A stretch of DNA of 64,000 nt from Streptomyces sp. WMMC500. Lineage in GTDB: Bacteria; Actinomycetota; Actinomycetes; Streptomycetales; Streptomycetaceae. Positions within the stretch are counted from its first letter, which is position 1; the number at the start of each line of letters is the position of its first letter. The DNA is taken from the NCBI RefSeq assembly GCF_027497195.1, contig NZ_CP114905.1:1612001-1676000 (forward strand), read 5' to 3'. Position numbers and translations under genes: made by a program. This document shows, piece by piece, positions 56,863-63,545 of this stretch. The notes beneath the pieces are model-generated. The model was given only the letters and a program-made list of their open reading frames with translations. It was not told where the DNA came from and did no database searches.

Positions 56863-57672
56863 CTAGTGGGCGCCGCCCAGGAGGCCGCGGATGCGGGCCG
56901 CCAGGGTTTCGAACTCCGGGGCCGACATGACCTTTCCGTAGTCGCGGGTCCGCGGCAGGTCCACCGGCATCGTCTCGACGATCCGGCCCGGGCGGGCGCT
57001 CATGACCTCCACCCGGGTGCCGAGGTAGATCGCCTCCGAGATGGAGTGGGTGACCAGCACGATGGTCGTGCCCGTCTCCCGCCAGATGCGGTTCAGCTCC
57101 ACGTTCAGGTGCTCCCGCGTCAGCGCGTCCAGCGCGCCGAACGGCTCGTCGAGGAGCAGCACCGGCGGCTCGTGCAGCAGCGCGCGGCACAGGGCCACCC
57201 GCTGCTGCATGCCGCCGGACAGCTCGTGCGGCAGGGCGTCCTCGAAGCCCGTCAGGCCCGTCAGCTCGATCAGCTCGTCGGCCCGGCGGGCCGCGGTCTG
57301 CTTGTCCATGCCGCGCATCTCGGCCTGGAGCAGGATGTTCTTCCGCGCCCCGCGCCACTGCAGCAGCGCGGCCCGCTGGAACGCGAAGCCGATGTTGCGC
57401 TGTGGACGGGTCACCTCCTGGCCCAGCAGGCTGACCTGGCCCGTCGTCGGCAGCACCAGACCGGCGATCATCTTCAGCAGGGTCGACTTGCCGCAGCCCG
57501 ACGGGCCGAGGATGGAGACGAACTCACCGGGCTCGATCCGCATCGAGACCCCGTCGACCGCCGTGGTGCGACTGCGCTTCGTCGTGAACGTGCACGTCAC
57601 ATCGCGGATGTCGATGCTTGCGGAATCCGCCGCGTCGGTCGCGGCGGACTTCTTCTGTTCGAGCTGCGGCAC
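56863..57672 (-). CDS. ABC transporter ATP-binding protein (SsuB/TauB/ThiZ-like)
   Basis: 269 residues. Walker A ILGPSGCGKSTLLKM (about 54-68), Q-loop FAFQRAALLQW, signature LSGGMQQRVALCRALL (about 152-167), Walker B VLLLDEPFGALDAL (about 171-184), and H-loop His in VLVTHSISEAI. The sequence belongs to the nitrate/sulfonate/taurine ATPase group. GTG 57672 follows GGGGTGAG. It lies three bases after the binding-protein gene and ends the operon permease, binding protein, ATPase (59670 to 56863). Together with the sulfite reductase/CysH genes nearby, a sulfonate or related sulfur source is plausible; pyrimidine precursors are an alternative. Confidence 0.88.
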   Translation of the reverse strand: MPQLEQKKSAATDAADSASIDIRDVTCTFTTKRSRTTAVDGVSMRIEPGEFVSILGPSGCGKSTLLKMIAGLVLPTTGQVSLLGQEVTRPQRNIGFAFQRAALLQWRGARKNILLQAEMRGMDKQTAARRADELIELTGLTGFEDALPHELSGGMQQRVALCRALLHEPPVLLLDEPFGALDALTREHLNVELNRIWRETGTTIVLVTHSISEAIYLGTRVEVMSARPGRIVETMPVDLPRTRDYGKVMSAPEFETLAARIRGLLGGAH

Positions 57673-57675
57673 TGC

Positions 57676-58695
57676 TCACCCCTTAGCGGCGTACGACGCG
57701 TCCCAGTAGTCGGCGGGCTTCATGGCCTCCTTCAGCATCCCGCCCTCCGACAGCAGGTCGATAGTCTCCTGCCACGACTCCTCGGAGTTGACGCCGATGG
57801 CGCCGCCGTCGCCCTCCAGCAGCGGCAGCGTGTCCTTGAGCTGGTTGGCGAGCACGTTGTCCGGCGGCGGCTCGGTCGCGGCCTCGGACATGATCTTCAC
57901 GGCCTCCTCCTGGTTGGCCTCGACCTCCTCCCAGGACTTGGTGGTGGCCCGGACGAACGCCTTGGCCAGCTCCGGGTCGTCGGCCAGCAGCTTGTCGGAG
58001 GCGACGATGCCGGTGCCGAGGACGTTCATGCCGAAGTCGGAGAAGAGGATGTAGTCGACCGTCTCGCCGGTGGTGTTCTCGATGGTGGGGCCCTGGTCGT
58101 GGAAGAAGCCCATGATCGCGTCGACCTTGCCGGCGGCGAGCTGCGAGATCTTGTCCGCGGGCTGGACGTTGACGACCTTCACCTTCGAGGGGTCGACGTC
58201 GTTGGCCTCCAGCCACCCGGGGAAGGTGGCGTACATCGCGTCGCCCGGCGTGCCCGCGACGGTCTTGCCCTCCAGGTCGGCCGGCTCCTTGATGTTCTCG
58301 TCGGAGACGAACTGGACGGAGGACGGGCCCTTCTGGAGGTACACGCCGAGGCTCTTGACCCCCATGCCCTCGCCGATGCCGGCCATCAGCGGCGGGGTGT
58401 CGGCCCAGCCGAAGTCGGTCTGGTTCTGCGCGACCTGCTGGATGGTGGCGGCGGAGCCGTTGCCGGGCTTGATCTCCAGGTCGATGCCCTCGTCGGCGTA
58501 GAAGCCCTTCTCCACGCCGTAGTAGAAGGCGGCGTGCTCACCGTACGGCACCCAGTTGAGGGTCAGCGTGACCTTCTTGCCGTTGCCGTCGCCGCCCGAG
58601 TCGCCGCCGTCGTCGTCGTCCGACGTGTCGGGGGCGCAGGCGGCGGCCGCGAGCAGCGCGCTCAGCAGGGTGAGTGTCGCCGCGGTGCGTTTCAT
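57676..58695 (-). CDS. ABC transporter substrate-binding lipoprotein (NMT1/THI5-like)
   Basis: 339 residues. The signal peptide ends in a lipobox (LLSALLAAAACAPD, Cys about residue 20), followed by an acidic Asp/Gly-rich spacer. The NMT1-type fold starts at VTLTLNWVPYGEHAAFYYGVEKGFYADEGIDLEI and continues with QVAQNQTDFGWADTPPLMAGI, ADLEGKTVAGTPGDAMYATFPGWLEAND and AAGKVDAIMGFFHDQGPTIE. Relatives bind sulfonates, taurine, nitrate or hydroxymethylpyrimidine derivatives. ATG 58695; a longer in-frame reading to 58779 does not suit a signal peptide. The closeness to sulfur assimilation genes favours an organosulfur ligand, but the pocket residues do not decide. Confidence 0.9.
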   Translation of the reverse strand: MKRTAATLTLLSALLAAAACAPDTSDDDDGGDSGGDGNGKKVTLTLNWVPYGEHAAFYYGVEKGFYADEGIDLEIKPGNGSAATIQQVAQNQTDFGWADTPPLMAGIGEGMGVKSLGVYLQKGPSSVQFVSDENIKEPADLEGKTVAGTPGDAMYATFPGWLEANDVDPSKVKVVNVQPADKISQLAAGKVDAIMGFFHDQGPTIENTTGETVDYILFSDFGMNVLGTGIVASDKLLADDPELAKAFVRATTKSWEEVEANQEEAVKIMSEAATEPPPDNVLANQLKDTLPLLEGDGGAIGVNSEESWQETIDLLSEGGMLKEAMKPADYWDASYAAKG

Positions 58696-58788
58696 GTCGT
58701 TGCCTTCCTGGGTGGTCCGGTACTGCGGGATACGGGCCGCGGCGTCAGGGACGCGCACGGGCGGGAGACGGTCGTGCACAGCTCCGGC

Positions 58789-59670
58789 TCAGGTGGTCGC
58801 CATGGTCACGCTGGAGCCCTCGCGGCGGCTGGCGTGCCACGGGATGAGCAGGGACTCGGCGACCTCGATGACGACGAACAGCACCACGCCGATCGCCGAC
58901 ATGAGGATCAGGTCCGCGAACAGCAGCGCCGAGTTCAGGTTGCCGCTGGCCAGCAGCAGGATGTAGCCGAGTCCCTCGCTGGCGCCGACGAACTCGCCGA
59001 CGACGGCGCCGACCACGGCGAGGGTCACGGCGACCTTCAGCCCCGCCATGAGCTGCGGGAGCGCGCCGGGGAACCGCACCTTGACGAAGACGCTCCACCG
59101 GCTGGCGCCCATCGTCGCGGAGAGGTCCAGCAGTTCGGGGTCGGTGTCGCGCAGCCCGGCGACGCCGGAGACCACGACGGGGAAGAAGGCGATCAGCACC
59201 GCCAGGATGATCTTCGGGGAGAGCCCGGTGCCGAACCACACGATGAGGATCGGCGCGATCGCGATCTTCGGGATGACCTGGGCGAAGAGGATGATCGGGT
59301 AGAGCGAGCGCTCCGCGGTCTTGGAGTAGACGATGAGCACGGCCGAGGCGATGCCGATGAGGGCCGCGAGCAGGAAGCCGATGACCGTCTCGTACAGCGT
59401 CACGTAGGTGTGCTCCGCGAGCATCGAGCGGTCTTCCCACATGACCTCGAAGACCGAGCCCGGGGTGGGGACGAGGTAGCGCTCGACCATCTCCCGCGCG
59501 GTGACGAACCACCAGACGAGGCCGATCACGGCGAGCACGATGAGGGGCCGCCACACGGCGGAGCCGAAGGCGGCGAGCTGGTTGCCGAGGCGCGCTCCGC
59601 GCCGCCCCGTCCGCTCGTGAGCGGTCGGGACGGCGGCGCGCGCCTTGATGTCGTCCTGTGCCGTTGTCAC
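58789..59670 (-). CDS. ABC transporter permease (SsuC/TauC-like)
   Basis: 293 residues with about six membrane segments: LIVLAVIGLVWWFVTA, LYETVIGFLLAALIGIASAVLIVYS, LYPIILFAQVIPKIAIAPILIVWFG, IILAVLIAFFPVVVSGVAGL, VAVTLAVVGAVVGEFVGAS and LILMSAIGVVLFVVIEVAESL. The EAA-type loop is LRDTDPELLDLSATMGASRWSVFVKVRFPGALP. GTG 59670 is chosen; a longer in-frame reading to 59898 adds Arg/Pro-rich sequence without family support. A different frame ends in TGA overlapping this GTG, so coupling with an upstream short frame is possible but not convincing. First gene of its operon. Confidence 0.88.
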   Translation of the reverse strand: MTTAQDDIKARAAVPTAHERTGRRGARLGNQLAAFGSAVWRPLIVLAVIGLVWWFVTAREMVERYLVPTPGSVFEVMWEDRSMLAEHTYVTLYETVIGFLLAALIGIASAVLIVYSKTAERSLYPIILFAQVIPKIAIAPILIVWFGTGLSPKIILAVLIAFFPVVVSGVAGLRDTDPELLDLSATMGASRWSVFVKVRFPGALPQLMAGLKVAVTLAVVGAVVGEFVGASEGLGYILLLASGNLNSALLFADLILMSAIGVVLFVVIEVAESLLIPWHASRREGSSVTMATT

Positions 59671-60000
59671 TCGAGATGCATCCAATCGAGGTTGAACACG
59701 TGGCCGTCGCCGGGGCAGTTCTGTGCGGCCGGGGAACGGCTCGCGGCTCCCGCCCGGGTGGCGTCCGGGCGGTGACCGTGACCGCCTGTTCCGAAGGCCG
59801 TCCTGCGGTCGTGCGGTGGGGCTGGTTGCCAGGTGGTGCCGAGTGGTTCCTGGTGCGGTGCTACGACAGTGGCCAAGGCCACAGAAAGCGCTTGCCATAA
59901 GCTACGGGCGGGGCCCACCCGCGGGCAAGGGGTCGTGAGGCAGATTCCTGCACCGCACCCGGGGTCCGCAAGACGGCGGGCGCCGTGGTCTGATTCCCCC
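59671..60000. other. Divergent intergenic region between the ABC operon and the GNAT gene
   Basis: 330 bases without a supported gene. It contains the perfect inverted repeat GTGGCC-AA-GGCCAC (59869-59882) followed at once by AGAAAGCGCTT (59883-59893), which resembles half a LacI-type palindrome. The ABC promoter must lie here, but I cannot assign good -35 and -10 hexamers. Confidence 0.5.
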
Positions 60001-60561
60001 GTGGAGAACACCGCACTCACCACCTGGTCACTGGAGCAGACCGCCGGAGACGATCTCAGCCCGGCGGCCGTGCCGGCCGCCGTCGCGGCGGGCGAACTCA
60101 CCGTCGTGCGCGCGGAGATCCCGTCCCCGGGCTTCAACCGGTATCTCTACGGGGCCGTCGGCGCCGACGTGTCCTGGACGGACCGGCTGGTGTGGGACGA
60201 GGAGCGCTGGCGGGCCTTCGTCGAGCAGCCGGGGACCGAGACGTGGGTGGCGTACGAGCGCGGGACACCGGCCGGCTATCTGGAGCTCGAGGGGCAGCCG
60301 GACGGGGTGGTGGAGATCACCTACTTCGGTCTGCTGCCCGCCTGCCGCGGCCGGCGCATCGGCGGGCACCTGCTCTCCGTGGGCACGGCGCGCGCCTGGG
60401 ACCTGGCCGACAGGTGGCCCGCGCGGGCGCCCACGCGCCGGGTGTGGGTGCACACCTGCAGCGACGACGGTCCGCACGCCCTGGACAACTACCGGCGCCG
60501 CGGCTTCCGGATCTTCGACGTACGGACCGAGGACACCCGGCCCGGCGGCGCGCGGAAATAG
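60001..60561 (+). CDS. GNAT-family N-acetyltransferase
   Basis: 186 residues. The acetyl-CoA fold is visible in TWVAYERGTPAGYLELEG, VVEITYFGLLPACRGRRIGGHLLSVGTARAWDL (motif A with RxxGxG/A-like CRGRRIGGH, about 108-128) and ALDNYRRRGFRIFDV near the C-terminus. The N-terminal part (TWSLEQTAGDDLSPAAVPAA) is not typical of small-molecule acetyltransferases and may define the substrate. Similar genes precede the sulfite reductase gene in streptomycetes, which suggests a conserved neighbourhood, but no link to sulfur metabolism is proven. GTG 60001. Confidence 0.8.
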   Translation: MENTALTTWSLEQTAGDDLSPAAVPAAVAAGELTVVRAEIPSPGFNRYLYGAVGADVSWTDRLVWDEERWRAFVEQPGTETWVAYERGTPAGYLELEGQPDGVVEITYFGLLPACRGRRIGGHLLSVGTARAWDLADRWPARAPTRRVWVHTCSDDGPHALDNYRRRGFRIFDVRTEDTRPGGARK

Positions 60562-60599
60562 CCCCGTAAACCTCCATGTCCATATAGCAAGACCGGACT

Positions 60600-60614
60600 G
60601 TCCGCATGGCGGAC
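60600..60614 (+). promoter_or_regulatory. Inverted repeat GTCCGC-ATG-GCGGAC before the leader peptide
   Basis: A perfect 6-bp inverted repeat with a three-base spacer, 41 bases before the leader ORF. The upstream stretch CCATATAGCAAGACC (60576-60590) is AT-rich for this genome and may contain the -10 of the sulfur transcript, placing the repeat just after the start of transcription. It may be an operator or a 5' RNA hairpin. Confidence 0.4.
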
Positions 60615-60655
60615 GACTGTGGACGATCCGCGGCACCCCATGCCACGCTCTCTCC

Positions 60656-60739
60656 ATGGATCGAGCTGGAGTCGCCCTGGTGAGTCGGCGTCACGTCGAT
60701 CTCGGCCGCATGTCCAGCGCCATCTGTCCGGCGGGCTGA
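60656..60739 (+). CDS. Cys-containing leader peptide (27 residues) upstream of sulfite reductase
   Basis: A short ORF starting ATG 60656 encodes MDRAGVALVSRRHVDLGRMS followed by SAICPAG and TGA. Streptomyces genomes carry a family of annotated putative leader peptides of 25-30 residues with the core LVSRRHVDL-x-R-x-SSAIC, and this matches it. Its single Cys, four codons before the stop, is placed so that ribosome stalling at low Cys-tRNA could sense sulfur status, as in the cysteine-dependent attenuation described for mycobacterial upstream ORFs. From its stop to the sir start there are 167 bases (60740-60906) of C-rich sequence without clear terminator; AAGGAC precedes the sir ATG. Codon usage fits a real ORF. 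Confidence 0.75.
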   Translation: MDRAGVALVSRRHVDLGRMSSAICPAG

Positions 60740-60906
60740 GAGTCACAGCACCGCCGACCCCCGCCGCCGCCCAGCCGTCCCCACCGTCGCGGACGCACGC
60801 GCGCGCCCCCGGAGAGCCGCCCTGCCGAAGAACCGTTTGCGCAGGTCAACCGGGGTCGTACGCCCTCGCGGCCGGCTCCTCCGCTTGCCTTAAGGACACC
60901 CCTGTC

Positions 60907-62601
60907 ATGGCTAACTCCTCCTCGCGCCCCACCGCGGCCGGTCGTCGCAAGGCCGGTCGCCACCGCGGCGAAGGCCAGTGGGCCGCCGGCCACTTCACGC
61001 CGCTCAACGGCAACGAGCAGGTCAAGAAGGACGACGACGGTCTCAATGTGCGGACACGCATTGAGACGATCTACTCCAAGCGCGGCTTCGACTCCATCGA
61101 CCCCGCCGACCTGCGCGGCCGGATGCGGTGGTGGGGCCTGTACACCCAGCGCAAGCCCGGCATCGACGGCGGCAAGACGGCGGTCCTGGAGCCGCACGAG
61201 CTGGACGACGAGTACTTCATGCTCCGCGTCCGCGTCGACGGCGGCCGGCTGACGGTCACCCAGTTGCGGACGATCGGCGAGATCTCCCAGGAGTTCGCGC
61301 GCGGCACCGCGGACCTCACCGACCGGCAGAACATCCAGTTGCACTGGATCCGGATCGAGGACGTCCCGGAGATCTGGCGCCGGCTGGAGTCGGTCGGGCT
61401 GTCCACCACCGAGGCGTGCGGCGACGTCCCGCGCGTCGTCCTCGGCTCTCCCGTCGCCGGCATCGCCGCGGACGAGATCATCGACGGCACCCCGGCCATC
61501 GAGGAGATCCAGCGGCGCGTCGTGGGCAACCCCGCCTACTCCAACCTGCCCCGGAAGTTCAAGGGCGCCGTCTCCGGCTCCCGGCAGCTCGACGTGGTGC
61601 ACGAGATCAACGACGTCGCCTTCGTCGGCGTCGAGCACCCGGAGCTGGGCCCGGGGTTCGACGTCTGGGTCGGCGGCGGCCTGTCCACGAACCCCAGGCT
61701 GGGGGAGCGGCTCGGCGCCTGGGTGCCGCTGGAGGACGTACCGGACGTCTTCGAGGGCGTCGTCGCCATCTTCCGCGACTACGGCTACCGCCGGCTGCGC
61801 AACCGGGCCCGGCTGAAGTACCTGCTCGCGGACTGGGGCCCGGAAAAGTTCCGCCAGGTGCTCCAGGACGAGTACCTGCTGCGCACCCTCGCCGACGGCC
61901 CCGCGCCCGCGGTGCCCGCCGAGCGCTGGCGCGACCACATCGGGGTGCACCGGCAGCACGACGGCCGCTACTACCTGGGCTTCGCCGCCCGCGTCGGCCG
62001 CGTCGACGGCGGCACGCTGACGAAGATCGCCGAGCTGGCGGCCCAGCACGGGTCCGACCGGCTCCGTACCACCGTCGAACAGAAGATGCTCATCCTCGAC
62101 GTCGAGGAGGACCAGGTCGAGCCGCTGCGCGAGGCGCTGGCGGCGCTGGACCTCCAGGTCGAGCCGTCGGCGTTCCGGCGCGGCACGATGGCCTGCACCG
62201 GCATCGAGTTCTGCAAGCTGGCGATCGTCGAGACGAAGGCCCGCGGCGCGGCGCTCGTCGACGAGCTGGAGCGGCGGCTGCCCGACTTCGACGAGCCGAT
62301 CACCGTCAACCTCAACGGCTGCCCGAACTCCTGCGCCCGTATCCAGGTGGCGGACATCGGTCTCAAGGGGCAGCTCGTCACCGACGAGAACGGCGAGCAG
62401 GTCGAGGGCTACCAGGTCCACCTCGGTGGCGGCCTCGGCCTGGACCCGGGCTTCGGCCGCAAGGTGCGCGGCCTGAAGGTCACCGCGGAGCAGCTTCCGG
62501 ACTACGTCGAGCGCGTGCTCACCCGCTACGCCGCCGGCCGCGAGGAGGGCGAGCGGTTCGCCCAGTGGGCCGCGCGCGCCGGCGAGGAGGACCTCAAGTG
62601 A
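60907..62601 (+). CDS. sir: Ferredoxin-dependent sulfite/nitrite reductase (siroheme)
   Basis: 564 residues. It reduces sulfite to sulfide (or nitrite to ammonia) with a siroheme coupled to a 4Fe-4S cluster. The cluster and siroheme Cys motifs are CTGIEFC (about 429-435) and NGCPNSC (about 470-476), both intact. Duplicated ferredoxin-like halves include DLTDRQNIQLHWIRIEDVPEI, TTEACGDVPRVVLGSPVAG and KFKGAVSGS. The basic N-terminus (RRKAGRHRGEGQW) is usual in actinomycetes. Downstream genes (zinc-ribbon protein, CysH, chelatase) make sulfite the likely substrate. ATG 60907 has AAGGAC nine bases upstream. The next gene starts GTG within the stop (GTGA), so translation is coupled. Confidence 0.93.
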   Translation: MANSSSRPTAAGRRKAGRHRGEGQWAAGHFTPLNGNEQVKKDDDGLNVRTRIETIYSKRGFDSIDPADLRGRMRWWGLYTQRKPGIDGGKTAVLEPHELDDEYFMLRVRVDGGRLTVTQLRTIGEISQEFARGTADLTDRQNIQLHWIRIEDVPEIWRRLESVGLSTTEACGDVPRVVLGSPVAGIAADEIIDGTPAIEEIQRRVVGNPAYSNLPRKFKGAVSGSRQLDVVHEINDVAFVGVEHPELGPGFDVWVGGGLSTNPRLGERLGAWVPLEDVPDVFEGVVAIFRDYGYRRLRNRARLKYLLADWGPEKFRQVLQDEYLLRTLADGPAPAVPAERWRDHIGVHRQHDGRYYLGFAARVGRVDGGTLTKIAELAAQHGSDRLRTTVEQKMLILDVEEDQVEPLREALAALDLQVEPSAFRRGTMACTGIEFCKLAIVETKARGAALVDELERRLPDFDEPITVNLNGCPNSCARIQVADIGLKGQLVTDENGEQVEGYQVHLGGGLGLDPGFGRKVRGLKVTAEQLPDYVERVLTRYAAGREEGERFAQWAARAGEEDLK

Positions 62602-62780
62602 GCGGCCGGGCGGCGCCGTTCTACTGCCCGTACTGCGGCGACGAGGACCTGCGCCCCTCGGCGGAGGGACACGGCACGTGGGAGTGCAGGTCCTGCAACC
62701 GCGCATTCAAGCTCTCGTTCCTCGGACTGCTGGCCGACGGCCTGCGCTCCGACAGCGATGGAGGGAACCACCACCGATGA
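62598..62780 (+). CDS. Small zinc-ribbon protein of the sulfur operon
   Basis: 60 residues. Two CxxC knuckles, CPYC (about 11-14) and CRSC (about 34-37), make a zinc or iron ribbon; the rest is FKLSFLGLLADGLRSD and a His-containing tail. Its GTG start overlaps the sir stop and its TGA overlaps the cysH ATG (ATGA), so three genes are locked together. This small protein between sir and cysH is a conserved feature in streptomycetes. It could be a ferredoxin-like or rubredoxin-like electron or metal carrier for the reductases; this is inference, as no function is established to my knowledge. Confidence 0.8.
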   Translation: MSGRAAPFYCPYCGDEDLRPSAEGHGTWECRSCNRAFKLSFLGLLADGLRSDSDGGNHHR

Positions 62781-63481
62781 CGGTCATCGAAGACGCGGAT
62801 ACGGATACCGCGGCGCTTGCCGAGCGGGCCGGCCGCGAACTGGAGGACGCCCCGGCGCTGGAGATCCTGCGCTGGGCGGCGGACACCTTCGGCAAGCGCT
62901 TCTGTGTCACCTCGTCCATGCAGGACATGGTCGTCGCGCATCTGGCGTCCCGCGTCCAGCCGGGCGTGGACGTCCTCTTCCTCGACACCGGCTACCACTT
63001 CCCCGAGACCATCGGCACCCGCGACGCGGTCGCCGCCGTGATGGACGTGAACGTCGTCTCGCTCACGCCCCGGCAGACGGTCGCGGAGCAGGACGCCGAG
63101 TACGGCCCCCGGCTGTACGAGCGCAACCCCGACCTGTGCTGCGCGCTGCGCAAGATGCAGCCGCTGGAGGACGGCCTCGCCGCGTACGACTCCTGGGCCA
63201 CGGGCCTGCGCCGCGACGAGTCGCCGACGCGCGCGGGCACCCCGGTCGTCGGCTGGGACGCCAAGCGCCGCAAGGTGAAGGTCTCGCCGATCGCCCGCTG
63301 GACGGAGGCCGACGTGCAGAGTTACGTCGCCGAGCACGGCGTGCTGACGAACCCGCTGCTGGCCGACGGCTACCCCTCCATCGGCTGCGCGCCGTGCACC
63401 CGCCGGGTCGCCCCCGGCGAGGACGCCCGCGCCGGCCGCTGGGCGGGCTTCGCCAAGACCGAGTGCGGCATCAACGTCTGA
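62777..63481 (+). CDS. cysH: Adenosine 5'-phosphosulfate reductase
   Basis: 234 residues. Members reduce APS or PAPS to sulfite. The P-loop-like SSMQDMVVAHLASR and DTGYHFPETIGTRD bind the nucleotide. The paired cysteines CC (about 120) in NPDLCCALRKMQPL and CAPC (about 204) in IGCAPCTRRV form the four ligands of the 4Fe-4S cluster diagnostic of the APS-specific enzymes. The catalytic Cys lies in the C-terminal TECGINV, which ends the protein; the usual motif is ECGIH or ECGLH, so His is Asn here. ATG 62777 is within the upstream stop. It supplies sulfite for Sir. Confidence 0.92.
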   Translation: MTVIEDADTDTAALAERAGRELEDAPALEILRWAADTFGKRFCVTSSMQDMVVAHLASRVQPGVDVLFLDTGYHFPETIGTRDAVAAVMDVNVVSLTPRQTVAEQDAEYGPRLYERNPDLCCALRKMQPLEDGLAAYDSWATGLRRDESPTRAGTPVVGWDAKRRKVKVSPIARWTEADVQSYVAEHGVLTNPLLADGYPSIGCAPCTRRVAPGEDARAGRWAGFAKTECGINV

Positions 63482-63531
63482 GCCGGCCCCGGCCGCCGGC
63501 CCGGCCCAACCGTTTCCCAACCGGACCGTCC

Positions 63532-63537
63532 TAGCGT
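63532..63537 (+). promoter_or_regulatory. -10 element TAGCGT before the chelatase gene
   Basis: TAGCGT lies eight bases before ATG 63546, in the position for a leaderless transcript. The -35 region (ACCGTT, 17 bases further up) is weak. Confidence 0.4.
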
Positions 63538-63545
63538 TGCGAGTC

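Noticed and set aside
59671..59700. A ten-residue frame (VFNLDWMHLE) ending in TGA that overlaps the permease GTG, as a leader peptide
   Set aside because: No ribosome-binding site before its GTG, and no similarity to the sulfur leader peptide family.
59883..59895. AGAAAGCGCTTGC in the ABC transporter upstream region as a second copy of the LacI-type palindrome of 33891
   Set aside because: The right arm is broken and the genes are unrelated to the sugar locus; kept only as a remark.
60736..60741. CTGAGA at the leader stop as a possible TPP riboswitch element
   Set aside because: The second conserved THI-box part and the needed helices are absent, and the downstream gene is sulfite reductase.
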